A stretch of DNA of 64,000 nt from Rhodococcus pseudokoreensis (GTDB lineage: Bacteria > Actinomycetota > Actinomycetes > Mycobacteriales > Mycobacteriaceae), in assembly GCF_017068395.1 (NCBI RefSeq), contig NZ_CP070619.1, positions 8,618,001 to 8,682,000 of the forward strand. Reading direction: 5' to 3'. The stretch's first letter is position 1. Each line of letters begins with the position of its first letter. The position numbers and the translations under genes are program-made. Of the stretch, positions 35,842-44,390 are shown one piece after another. Under the pieces are notes generated by a model. The model searched no databases and was not told the DNA's origin. It was given only the letters and a program-made list of their open reading frames with translations.

Positions 35842-37062
35842 ATGAAGCGCTCACGTATCACGAGCCTCACCGCGAGCGCTCTGTGTGCCGCATTCGTCGC
35901 CTGCACCGCGGTCGCGAACGCCGGAGTGGCCGCCGCACTGCCGATCTATCCCGCCTCCGACCCCGATCCCTTCTATGGGCAGCCGCAGGGTCTGGCGGAG
36001 GCCGCGGTCGGTGAGCCGCTCGCGGTTCGTCCGATGCCGCCGCTGCTGGCCTTCCCCGACACCGACGTGTGGCAGGTGAAGTACCGCACCACCAACTCGG
36101 AGGACCACCCGATCTCGTCGGTGACCACCGTGCTGGTACCCCGCAACCGGCCGGTGAACGGGCCGTTGCTGTCGTACCAGCACATCATCAACGCACTCGG
36201 GCCGCGGTGCGCGCCGTCGCGGACGCTGTACTCGAACGACCCCGACCTCCAGATCAAGGAGGCACCGGCACTGAACCTGGCACTGCAGCGCGGCTGGACC
36301 GTCGCGCTGCCCGACCACCTCGGCCCGAACAGTGCCTACGGCGCCGCCCGGCTCGGCGGAACCATCACGCTCGACGGCATCCGCGCGGTACAGCGGGTAC
36401 CGGAACTGGCGGTGGCGGAGAGCCCGGTCGCGCTGGCCGGGTACTCCGGCGGCGGCATGGCCTCGGCGTGGGCCGCGGCACTCGCACCGACGTACGCCCC
36501 GGAACTGAACATCGTCGGCGTCGCCGAGGGCGGTGTGCCCATGAACATCGGCAAGATGGCCAACGGTCTCGGCATGCAACCGCATCCGGCGTTCGGCCTC
36601 GCGATGGCGGCGGCGCTCGGACTCGAGCGGGAATATCCGGACAAGCTTCCGATCAGCGAACAACTGAACGACCGCGGACTGGCGATGCGCGACGAGATGG
36701 TCAACGCGTGCACCAACGGTATTCTCGCGGCCGGTGCAGGCCGCAGCGCCACGGAGGTCGCCAAGACCACGGACCTGATGAGCAGTCCGCAGGCCTGGGA
36801 GGTGCTGAACGAGAACAGCGTCGAGTTGTACCCGGGCGTTCCGACCGCACCGATCTTCGAATGGCACAGCCCGACCGATGTGCTCATCCCGGTCGATTCG
36901 ATCGAGGCGACCATCGCCCGGTACTGCGCCGCGGGCGCCAAGGTGCAGTCCGACCTGTTCCCGAGTCCCGATCACCTGACCACGGCAGTTCTGGGTCTGC
37001 CGACCGCCCTCGACTACCTCGACGCCCGCTTCCGCGGCGATCCGGCGCCGTCCAACTGCTGA
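35842..37062 (+). CDS. Secreted lipase (LIP family, PF03583-like)
   Basis: A 406-residue protein with a strong AGGAGG ribosome site (35832-35837) before its ATG. The first 33 or so residues form a signal peptide: a basic start (MKRSR), a hydrophobic core and small residues before AAALP. The mature part is an alpha/beta hydrolase of the secretory lipase family. It has GYSGGG as nucleophile elbow (about 195-200), an acid in HSPTDVLIP (about 333-341) and His in SPDHLT near 377. Such enzymes hydrolyse triacylglycerols or other esters outside the cell. Its place 118 bases after the NRPS gene and behind a hairpin suggests separate transcription. A role in tailoring the peptide is possible but not shown. 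Confidence 0.88.
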   Translation: MKRSRITSLTASALCAAFVACTAVANAGVAAALPIYPASDPDPFYGQPQGLAEAAVGEPLAVRPMPPLLAFPDTDVWQVKYRTTNSEDHPISSVTTVLVPRNRPVNGPLLSYQHIINALGPRCAPSRTLYSNDPDLQIKEAPALNLALQRGWTVALPDHLGPNSAYGAARLGGTITLDGIRAVQRVPELAVAESPVALAGYSGGGMASAWAAALAPTYAPELNIVGVAEGGVPMNIGKMANGLGMQPHPAFGLAMAAALGLEREYPDKLPISEQLNDRGLAMRDEMVNACTNGILAAGAGRSATEVAKTTDLMSSPQAWEVLNENSVELYPGVPTAPIFEWHSPTDVLIPVDSIEATIARYCAAGAKVQSDLFPSPDHLTTAVLGLPTALDYLDARFRGDPAPSNC

Positions 37063-37181
37063 CCCGGCAGGTGCCGATCGGCGGCGGGCCCCCTGTGGCT
37101 CGTCGCCGGATTGTGTTCTGCCCGTGCGCAGTCCGAAATGTTGAGAGTTTGAGCAGATCTACCAGGGGGTATTCCGAAGCC

Positions 37182-37868
37182 ATGCACCCCAGTACACGCA
37201 CCGCAGTCGTGACGGGATCTGATTCGCCGACGGGCCGAGCCGTCGCATTGGCGCTCGCGGACGACGGTTTCGACGTCGGCCTCGCTTATGCTTCGGACCG
37301 GGACAGCGCCGAAGCCACGGCCGCCGACGTCGAATCCAGATCGGTGCGCGCGGCAGTGCAGCGCATGGATCTGGCCGACCTGCCCGGCTCCGCCGCCGCC
37401 GTCGACGAGTTCGCCCGGGACCTGGGTGGAATCGGCGTCCTCGTCAGCTGCCCGGGCAGCACCGCCGTCGAGTGCATCCAGCGCGCCGTGCGGTACATGA
37501 TCGCCGGCGGCGGGGGCGGACGGATCGTCAACGTCACCACCTCCTCGTCCGGTCTCGGCGGGCTGACCGGTCTGCTCGCCGCCGAGTTGGCGCGGTACTC
37601 GATCACCGTCAATTCGGTGGTGGTACCCGCGGTCGAACCGGACTTCGCGGCGCCCGGCCCCGACGACGGGGAAGTCGCCGCGGTGGCGTCGTATCTGTGT
37701 GCGCCGGCAGGAATGTTCGTCACTGGCGCCGCATACGTGGTCGACGGCACGCGCATCGCGATGGTCCCGCACAGCCTGACCGAGGCCGGCTCGCTGCGTC
37801 AGCCACGGCGCGCCGGCCGCATCCGGTCCTACACCGGCCGCTGGGCGCCCACCCGCTGGACGCGGTGA
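37182..37868 (+). CDS. SDR-fold protein lacking the catalytic YxxxK motif
   Basis: A 228-residue protein, ATG 37182. The N-terminus has a Rossmann nucleotide motif in the short-chain dehydrogenase style (TGSDSPTGRA, about 11-20), then MDLADL and VLVSCPGS where an active SDR has NNAG, and RIVNVTTSSSG. After this the chain goes straight to GLGGLTGLLAAELARYSITVN. The segment with the catalytic Tyr-x-x-x-Lys is missing, and about 30 residues between the NNAG-like motif and RIVNV are also gone. The frame is intact and ends with a basic tail (RRAGRIRSYTGRWAPTRWTR). It is probably a non-catalytic nucleotide-binding relative of FabG-type reductases, or a decaying gene. The product carries no signal peptide. 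Confidence 0.75.
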   Translation: MHPSTRTAVVTGSDSPTGRAVALALADDGFDVGLAYASDRDSAEATAADVESRSVRAAVQRMDLADLPGSAAAVDEFARDLGGIGVLVSCPGSTAVECIQRAVRYMIAGGGGGRIVNVTTSSSGLGGLTGLLAAELARYSITVNSVVVPAVEPDFAAPGPDDGEVAAVASYLCAPAGMFVTGAAYVVDGTRIAMVPHSLTEAGSLRQPRRAGRIRSYTGRWAPTRWTR

Positions 37869-37944
37869 TCCGGTTCGCGGGTCCGTCGAGACTCGCGGAC
37901 GCGCAGCCGAAAGCGGCGTTGCCCCCGCGCACCGGGAGTACCGT

Positions 37945-40302
37945 GTGCGCAGGGGGCTGCGAGTCGAGAGTGACGGTGTGATGCCGGCGGCAGTGAAGGG
38001 CACAGTGGGAAATCTGCCCCACGAACTGACGAGTTTCGTCGGCCGTCGCCGTGAGGTGACCGAGGCGCGACGCCTGCTGTCCGTGTCCCGTCTGGTGACG
38101 CTCGCCGGGATCGGGGGGGTCGGGAAGACCCGGCTCGCGTTACGGGTGGCCGCCGATGCGAGCCGCGCCTTCGAAGACGGTGTGTGGCTGGTCGAGTTGG
38201 GGGAACTGGACGACGACACCACCCTCGTCGACGCGGTGTCGTCCGCGCTGCGACTGCGGGAGCAGCGCACCGGGAACCCGGAACTGCTGCTGACCGAGTA
38301 CCTCGCCGACCGGCAACTGCTGCTGGTACTCGACAACTGCGAGCACGTGGTCGCCGCGGCCGCCGCGCTGTCGGAGACGTTGCTGCGGAGCTGCCCGGAA
38401 CTGCGGATCCTCGCGACGACCCGCGAACCGCTGGCGATCGGCGGGGAGGCGGTGCTCCGGGTGCCGCCGCTGACGGTGCCGGAACCCGAACGCACCTCCC
38501 TGCAGGCCCTGCCGCAGTACGAGGCGGTGACGCTGTTCGTCGAGCGGGCGGCCACCGCGGTGCCGGAGTTCGAACTCACCGAGGAGAACCATGTGGCGGT
38601 GGCCCGGATCTGCCGCCAGCTGGACGGGTTGCCGCTCGCGATCGAGCTGGCGGCGGTGCGGCTTCGGGTGATGTCGGCGGAACAGATCCTGCAGCGCCTG
38701 ACCGACCGCTACCGGTTGCTGACGGTCGGGTCGCGGGGCGCGCCGAGCCGCCAGCAGACTCTGCGGCTGTGCGTCGACTGGAGTCACGAATTGTGCACCG
38801 AGGAGGAACGCGAGCTGTGGGCGCGGCTGTCGGTGTTCGCGGGCGGCTTCGAACTGGACGCGGTGGAGGGAATCTGCGCCGGCGACCTGCCCGTCGAGAA
38901 CGTCCTCGACGTGGTGGCGTCGTTGATCGACAAGTCGATCCTGATCCGCGAAGAGGTCGGGCAGGCGGTGCGGTATCACCTGCTCGAGACCGTGCGCGAC
39001 TACGGCAGGGAGAAACTGCAGGAGACCGGCGAGCTCGTATCGCTGCGGCGGCGGCACCGCGACTGGTACGAGCAGTTGGTGGTGCGGTGCGAGGCCGAGT
39101 GGATCGGACCCCGGCAGGTCATGTGGATCGGCCGGCTCGACGCGGAGAAGCTGAACGTGCGGGCAGCGCTGCATTTCTGCCTCACCGAGCCGGGGGAGTC
39201 CGAACCGGGACTGCGGACCGCCGCCGCACTGTATCCGTACTGGCGCGCCCGGGGACAGCTCCGCGAGGGGCGCCGCTGGCTCGGGCAACTGCTGGGACGG
39301 CACCCGGGCGGCGCGAGCCGGGAACGGATCGAGGCGCTGTACGTCGACAGCGTGCTCGCGGGCATGCACGGCGATCGGGAGGCCGCGAAGGCACTGATCG
39401 ACGAGGGGGCCGTCCTCGCCGAGCGGAACGGCGACACGCTGCTCGGCGCCCTCGTGATGCATGCCGCCGGGTGCTGCGCCATGTTCGCCGGCGACCTGCC
39501 GCGGGCGCGGGCATGCTTCGAGGAGGCGCTGCCCGTGTTCCGCGACCGGGGCAGCCTGCTCCAACTGACGTGGGGACTCCTCGGGGTGGCTCTGGTCAGC
39601 GGCATGCAGGGCGACGGAGCGGTGGCGAAGATGTGCGGGTCCGAGATCTTCGCGCTCACCGAGGCCCACGGCGAATCCGTGTACCGCGGCTGGTCGCTGT
39701 GGGCGGCGGGCATGGCGGCATGGCAGCGCGGGCACCTCGCCCTCGCCGACGACTACGTCAAGCAGGGACTGCGGCTGTCGCATCTGGTGGACGACCGGAT
39801 CAGTGCGTGCGGGGCGCTCGAGGTGCTCGCGTGGGTGGCCGTCGGCTCCGGCCGGGCCCGGAACGCCGCCGAACTGATGGGTGCCGCGGAGGCCGTCGCA
39901 CGGGCCGTCGGCAACCCGAGCACCGTCTACCCGAACCTGCTCGTTCACCACGCGGAATGTGAGCAGCAGGCACGCGCGCTGATCGGGGACCGCGTGTTCG
40001 ACGCGGCGTTCGACCACGGCATGCACACGTCTTTCGACGACGCGGTCGCGCTCGCGCTGGACGAGCGGCGACCCGACGCCGCGGCGTCGTCGAACGCGAC
40101 GACGCACCTGACCCGACGCGAATCGCAGGTGGCCGAACTGGTCGCCGACGGGCTGACCAACAAGGCGATCGCGGCTCGGCTGGTGATCTCCCAGCGCACG
40201 GCGCAGGGGCACGTCGAGCACATTCTCGCGAAACTGGGTTTCACCTCACGCACCCAGATCGCGGCGTGGATCGTCGAAAACGCGCAGGACCCGCACCCCT
40301 GA
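37945..40302 (+). CDS. Large ATPase / LuxR-family transcriptional regulator
   Basis: A 785-residue regulator with an N-terminal NTPase core: Walker A GIGGVGKT (about 53-60), Walker B-like LLLVLDNCEHV (about 128-138), TTREPL and GLPLAIELAA. These are the STAND/NB-ARC motifs seen in AfsR-like actinobacterial proteins. A TPR-like helical middle (about 400-690) and a C-terminal LuxR HTH (LTRRESQVAELVADGLTNKA to AWIVE, about 717-775) follow. Such proteins are thought to switch state on ligand and nucleotide binding and to control single operons. GTG 37945 has GGGAG at 37934-37938; ATG 37981 is an alternative start with a weaker site. It stands alone after the SDR gene and is the only large regulator near the NRPS genes. 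Confidence 0.88.
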   Translation: MRRGLRVESDGVMPAAVKGTVGNLPHELTSFVGRRREVTEARRLLSVSRLVTLAGIGGVGKTRLALRVAADASRAFEDGVWLVELGELDDDTTLVDAVSSALRLREQRTGNPELLLTEYLADRQLLLVLDNCEHVVAAAAALSETLLRSCPELRILATTREPLAIGGEAVLRVPPLTVPEPERTSLQALPQYEAVTLFVERAATAVPEFELTEENHVAVARICRQLDGLPLAIELAAVRLRVMSAEQILQRLTDRYRLLTVGSRGAPSRQQTLRLCVDWSHELCTEEERELWARLSVFAGGFELDAVEGICAGDLPVENVLDVVASLIDKSILIREEVGQAVRYHLLETVRDYGREKLQETGELVSLRRRHRDWYEQLVVRCEAEWIGPRQVMWIGRLDAEKLNVRAALHFCLTEPGESEPGLRTAAALYPYWRARGQLREGRRWLGQLLGRHPGGASRERIEALYVDSVLAGMHGDREAAKALIDEGAVLAERNGDTLLGALVMHAAGCCAMFAGDLPRARACFEEALPVFRDRGSLLQLTWGLLGVALVSGMQGDGAVAKMCGSEIFALTEAHGESVYRGWSLWAAGMAAWQRGHLALADDYVKQGLRLSHLVDDRISACGALEVLAWVAVGSGRARNAAELMGAAEAVARAVGNPSTVYPNLLVHHAECEQQARALIGDRVFDAAFDHGMHTSFDDAVALALDERRPDAAASSNATTHLTRRESQVAELVADGLTNKAIAARLVISQRTAQGHVEHILAKLGFTSRTQIAAWIVENAQDPHP

Positions 40303-40421
40303 CCAGGCACCCGCGCGGGGCGAAATAGGTATGTCTCCGGGTCGTTCAGCCGCTGTACTTCCGCGCTGCGGACGGGATGCTCATACACGTCCCCCACTCC
40401 GGCTCCAGACCGAGGCCCCCG

Positions 40422-40583
40422 ATGTCCACTGATCCCCGAATGCACCGAAAGCCCGACCCCCAACTTCCACTGCCCCCGACGCTCCGTCGGGTGCACACCG
40501 TCGACCGGTGTCTCGAGTGGGCCGGGGGAAAACATGTGGCATACGACGCGGTGGGGCAGGATCTCGTGGGGGTGACGGCGTGA
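40422..40583 (+). CDS. Small protein of unknown function, coupled to the DUF35 gene
   Basis: I do not recognise the 53-residue product. It is Pro-rich at the start (PDPQLPLPPTLRR) and then VHTVDRCLEWAGGKHVAYDA, with no membrane segment. Two things support it as a gene. A GAGG site lies six bases before ATG 40422, and its TGA overlaps the GTG of the next gene (GTGA at 40580-40583), the usual sign of translational coupling. An earlier ATG (40377) has no well-spaced ribosome site. Confidence 0.5.
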   Translation: MSTDPRMHRKPDPQLPLPPTLRRVHTVDRCLEWAGGKHVAYDAVGQDLVGVTA

Positions 40584-40969
40584 CCACCGAAAATATGACC
40601 CGCTGGCAGGGAATCGCTCAGAAGTGCGAACTGATGATCCAGCGGTGTCTCAACTGCACGACCCTGCTCGCACCGTTGATGGCCACGTGCTCCGCCTGCC
40701 AGGGTTCGAACCTCGAGCGGGTCCCGTCCTGCGGAGTCGGGTCGATCGTGTCCTCGAAGGTGGTCGACCGCGGGCACAGCGGCGTCGACCGTGGCCGCGC
40801 CCCCTGCACGATCGCGATCGTCGAACTCGACGAGGGTCCGTGGGTGTACACCTGGATCGACGGCGACGTCCCGGCACCGTCCGACTGCCCGGTCCGGGTC
40901 GAGTTCCGTCCGGCGTCGACGGCGGAACAACTACCGGTGTTCGCCGTCCGCTCCGGTGATCCGCGATGA
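40580..40969 (+). CDS. DUF35 zinc-ribbon/OB-fold protein
   Basis: A 129-residue protein with the layout of the DUF35 family. A rubredoxin-like zinc ribbon comes first (CLNC at about 23-26, CSAC at about 37-40), then an OB-fold with GVGSIVSSKVVDRG, APCTIAIVELDEG and CPVRVEF. DUF35 proteins usually partner thiolase-like or hydratase-like enzymes acting on acyl-CoA substrates, for example in steroid side-chain degradation. No thiolase is nearby, which is unusual. The GTG start overlaps the preceding stop, and its own stop overlaps the next ATG (40966-40969), so three genes are read in tandem. Confidence 0.8.
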   Translation: MTTENMTRWQGIAQKCELMIQRCLNCTTLLAPLMATCSACQGSNLERVPSCGVGSIVSSKVVDRGHSGVDRGRAPCTIAIVELDEGPWVYTWIDGDVPAPSDCPVRVEFRPASTAEQLPVFAVRSGDPR

Positions 40970-41295
40970 CCGCCGTGGCGACCGAGACCTTCGGCGAACC
41001 GGAAGAAGCGTTCGGCACCGAATGGCTGCGCCTGGCGCTGCGCCGGTGCGAATTGCTCGCACAGATGCATTCGGTGAGCTCGGATGCGCGCTGGATGATC
41101 AGCTTCGCGATCCAGTGGGCGCCGTTCGGCGGTGCGAGCGCGGCGGAACTGCTGGAACGATTCGGCGTCAACCGCCGCCGTTTCATGGAACTGGTGCTCG
41201 ACGGACTCGCGCCGAAGGCCACCGACATCCAGAAGATCCGCGCGATGAAAGGTCAGCTACGCACCTCCCTCGCGCAGGCGTGGGGCGTGCAGTAG
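40966..41295 (+). CDS. Small HTH-like protein, weakly resembling DUF3263
   Basis: A 109-residue protein coupled by an ATGA overlap to the DUF35 gene. The centre (FAIQWAPFGGASAAELLERF then GVNRRRFMELVLDGL) resembles the small actinobacterial DUF3263 family in spacing and key residues and could form a helix-turn-helix. This is a weak call made by eye. There is no signal peptide or membrane segment. It ends ten bases before the convergent molybdenum-enzyme operon. Confidence 0.6.
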   Translation: MTAVATETFGEPEEAFGTEWLRLALRRCELLAQMHSVSSDARWMISFAIQWAPFGGASAAELLERFGVNRRRFMELVLDGLAPKATDIQKIRAMKGQLRTSLAQAWGVQ

Positions 41296-41304
41296 CCCGG
41301 CCGA

Positions 41305-43401
41305 TCACCCCGGCAGCAGATCGTCCAGGTGGATCGGCACCTTCCGCACCCGGAGCCCGGTGGCGTGATGCACCGCGTTCGCCACCGCGGCCGCGGCCCC
41401 GACGATGCCGATCTCCCCGGCGCCCTTCGACCCCATCGGGCCGGCGTGCTCGTCGACGTCGTCGAGGCACACCGCGTCCAGATACCTGATGTCGGCGTGT
41501 GTGCTGACGTGATAGGAGGCCAGGTCCTGGGTCACGACGTGGCCGAACCGGGGGTCGTTCACACTGCTCTCGTGCAGCGCCATCGACACCCCCATCGTCA
41601 TGCCGCCGATGAGTTGCGACCGTACCGTCCGGGCGTTGACGACCCGGCCGATCGCGAACACGCCCAGCATGCGTTCGACGCGGATCTCGCAGGAGTCGCG
41701 GCGGACGTGCGCCTCCACGAAATGGGCGCCGAACGAATGGAGCGCGAACCTCTCGGCGTCGGGGTTGTCGAGGGTTCCCGCACTCGCCTCCGCACCCGGG
41801 ACCGGGGTGGTGCCGTACTGATCCCGGAACGCGCGGGCCGCCGCGACGATCGCACTGCCCCAGGACGTGGTTCCCGTGGAGCCCCCGGCGACCGTCGCCG
41901 GCGGAAGGTTCGTGTCACCGATCTGCAGGACGATCGAGTCCAGCGGGCACCCCAGCGCATCGGCGGCGATCTGGGTGAGCGCCGTCCACGCCCCGGTGCC
42001 GATGTCGACCGAACCGATCTGCACGGTGTAAGTGCCGTCGGATTCGTACACGATCCGGGCCACCGATCCCGGCATGGTGTTCGCGGGGTACGTCGCGGAG
42101 GCCACGCCCAACCCCACCCGCCACTCCGAGTCCGACCGTGACCGCGCCGTCGCGTCACGGTCCGCCCACCCGAAACGCCGGGCGCCCTCCCGCAGACAGT
42201 CGGTGAGGCGCCGCCCCGACCACGGGCGGCCCGAACTCGGGTCGACGTCCGGTTCGTTGCGGATCCGCAGTTCGACCGGATCGAGTTCACAGGCCACGGC
42301 CAGTTCGTCCATCGCCACCTCGGCCGCGAACATCCCCGGCGTCTCGCCGGGCGCACGCATCCACGAGGGGGCAGGAACGTCGAGGGCCGCGAGACGGTGA
42401 GTGGTGTGCCGGTTCGGCGTGGAATACATCATCCGCGACGGGACCGCCGACTGTTCGGCGAACTCCTTGATCTTCGCGGACTGCTCGACCGCCTCGTGGG
42501 AGAGCGCGGTCAGCCGTCCGTCGGCGTCCGCGCCGAGCCGGATGTGCTGCACCGTCGCGGTGCGATACGCGGACAGGGCGAACATCTGCTGCCGGGTCAG
42601 CGCGAACTTCACCGGCCGTCCGGCCGTCCGCTGGGCCGCCAGCACCGCCAGCACGTTGTGCGCATGCGGCAGTCCCTTGGACCCGAACCCGCCGCCGACG
42701 TACGGGGCGATCACCCGCACCTGCTCGACTTCGAGCCCGAACAGCGGTGCCAGGGTCTGCCGCACGGAATGAACGCCCTGCGTCGAATCGTGCAGCGTCA
42801 GAACCGGTCCGCTGCCGCCCGGGGTCCACCGGGCGATGGTGGCGTGCGGTTCCATCGGATTGTTGTGTTCCATCGCGGTCGAGTACACCTGATCGACCGT
42901 GACCGCGGCGGCGGCGAGCGCAGCGGTCACGTCGCCGTCGTCGGTGTCGGTCGGGAACCCGGCGTTGACGTCGCCGGGGGCGTACAGGTCGTCCCGGCCG
43001 GAACGGAAGTCGGTGTCGTGGGGTGCCTCGTCGTAGTCGACGCGGACGAGGCCCGCACCGTGGCGGGCGACTTCCGGCGATTCGGCGACCACCGCGCCCA
43101 CGAACTGACCGCGGAAGTGGACCTCGGGGTCCTGCAGGATTGAGAGTTCCCCGTCCGAGGTGTCCGCAAGACGGGGCGCATCGAACACCGTCAGGACCGC
43201 GAGCACCCCGTCCAGGGCCTCCGCGTCCGCCGTGTGCATCGCGGTGACCCGGCCGCGGCCGATCGTCGACAGGATCGGGTACAGATATGCCGGGTCGTCC
43301 ACCGGGTGCTCGAACGCATACGCCGCCGTCCCGGTCACCTTGTCGTGGGCGTCGAGGCGCTCGGCGGGGGTTCCGATCACCTTCGGCTCGACGAGTGTCA
43401 T
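41305..43401 (-). CDS. Molybdenum hydroxylase, molybdopterin-binding large subunit
   Basis: A 698-residue subunit of the xanthine dehydrogenase/aldehyde oxidase family. It has an N-terminal ald-xan-dh domain (KVTGTAAYAFE to VRVDYDEAPHDT) and then the molybdopterin domains with YVGGGFGSKG (about 236-245), the RAPGE loop (about 332-336) and the C-terminal KGAGEIG. The Glu of KGAGEIG (about 667) is the expected catalytic base. The subunit length and gene order fit the YagR/PaoC type that oxidises aldehydes. ATG 43401 overlaps the stop of the FAD subunit gene (ATGA). The substrate cannot be read from sequence, and no molybdenum-cofactor maturation gene is in view. Confidence 0.9.
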   Translation of the reverse strand: MTLVEPKVIGTPAERLDAHDKVTGTAAYAFEHPVDDPAYLYPILSTIGRGRVTAMHTADAEALDGVLAVLTVFDAPRLADTSDGELSILQDPEVHFRGQFVGAVVAESPEVARHGAGLVRVDYDEAPHDTDFRSGRDDLYAPGDVNAGFPTDTDDGDVTAALAAAAVTVDQVYSTAMEHNNPMEPHATIARWTPGGSGPVLTLHDSTQGVHSVRQTLAPLFGLEVEQVRVIAPYVGGGFGSKGLPHAHNVLAVLAAQRTAGRPVKFALTRQQMFALSAYRTATVQHIRLGADADGRLTALSHEAVEQSAKIKEFAEQSAVPSRMMYSTPNRHTTHRLAALDVPAPSWMRAPGETPGMFAAEVAMDELAVACELDPVELRIRNEPDVDPSSGRPWSGRRLTDCLREGARRFGWADRDATARSRSDSEWRVGLGVASATYPANTMPGSVARIVYESDGTYTVQIGSVDIGTGAWTALTQIAADALGCPLDSIVLQIGDTNLPPATVAGGSTGTTSWGSAIVAAARAFRDQYGTTPVPGAEASAGTLDNPDAERFALHSFGAHFVEAHVRRDSCEIRVERMLGVFAIGRVVNARTVRSQLIGGMTMGVSMALHESSVNDPRFGHVVTQDLASYHVSTHADIRYLDAVCLDDVDEHAGPMGSKGAGEIGIVGAAAAVANAVHHATGLRVRKVPIHLDDLLPG

Positions 43402-44390
43402 CGGCGCGCCTCCTCGGCGAGTGACCGGAGTACCGACACGAGTACCCGGCGGGTCAGGTAGACCTTGAACTCGTTCCCCGGAAGCGGCTGTGCGGCGGCG
43501 AGTTCCGACTCGGCCGCCGCGGTGAACGCGTCCTCCGTGGGCGGCGACCCGAGCAGGACCTCCTCGGCGCGTGTGGCGCGCCACGGCCGGTGCGCGACCC
43601 CACCGAGCGCGACCCGCGCCGACGTGATCGACGCGTCCTCGATCGTCAGTTCGGCAGCCACCGACACCACGGCGAACGCGAACGACGCCCGGTCCCGCAC
43701 CTTCCGGTACGCCGAGCGGTTCCCGGCGGGCGGCGGGGGCAACTCCACGGCGGTCACGAGGTCGCCGTGCCGGAGGACGGTGTCGCGGTCGGGCCGGTCG
43801 CCGGGCAGCCGGAAGAACTCGCGGAGCGGGATCCGCCGCTCCCCGCCGGTATCGCGCACCAGCACGACCGCGTCGAGAGCCGTCATCGCGACGGCCATGT
43901 CGGACGGATGCACGGCGACGCAGTGCTCCGATGCGCCGAGAATGGCGTGGTAGCGGACGTAACCACCGAGCGCGGAACACCCGGTGCCGGGTTCGCGTTT
44001 GTTGCACGGCGTCGTGACGTCCTGGAAATACACGCAGCGGGTCCGCTGAAGCAGGTTCCCCGCGGTCGTCGCGAGGTTGCGCAGCTGTCCCGACGCGCCG
44101 GAGAGGAGCGCGCGCGACAACATTGGGTACCGGGCCCGCACCACGTCGTGCGCGGCGAGGTCGCTGTTGCGGACGGCGGCCCCGATCCGGAGCCCACCGC
44201 CGGGAAGCGTCTCGACGTCGTCGAGGGGGAGGCGGCTCACATCGACGAGGAGATGCGGCCCCGCCACCCCGAGTTTCATGTGGTCGACGAGGTTGGTGCC
44301 ACCGGCGAGGAACGCCGCCCGCGGATCGGCCGTGACGGTGGCGACGGCGCTGTCGACGTCGGTGGCCCGCTCGTACTCGAAGGGAATCAC
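43398..44390 (-). CDS. Molybdenum hydroxylase, FAD-binding medium subunit with extra Cys cluster
   Basis: A 330-residue CO-dehydrogenase-type flavoprotein subunit. FAD motifs include AGGTNLVDHMK (about 29-39) and ATTAGNLLQRTRC. Four Cys sit in C-x9-C-x8-C and EHC positions around 120-160, as in YagS/PaoB and 4-hydroxybenzoyl-CoA reductase beta subunits, where they hold an additional [4Fe-4S] cluster. The GTG at 44390 overlaps the stop of the 2Fe-2S gene by four bases, so all three subunits are translationally coupled. The subunit passes electrons from the iron-sulfur partner to FAD and on to an acceptor. Confidence 0.9.
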   Translation of the reverse strand: MIPFEYERATDVDSAVATVTADPRAAFLAGGTNLVDHMKLGVAGPHLLVDVSRLPLDDVETLPGGGLRIGAAVRNSDLAAHDVVRARYPMLSRALLSGASGQLRNLATTAGNLLQRTRCVYFQDVTTPCNKREPGTGCSALGGYVRYHAILGASEHCVAVHPSDMAVAMTALDAVVLVRDTGGERRIPLREFFRLPGDRPDRDTVLRHGDLVTAVELPPPPAGNRSAYRKVRDRASFAFAVVSVAAELTIEDASITSARVALGGVAHRPWRATRAEEVLLGSPPTEDAFTAAAESELAAAQPLPGNEFKVYLTRRVLVSVLRSLAEEARR

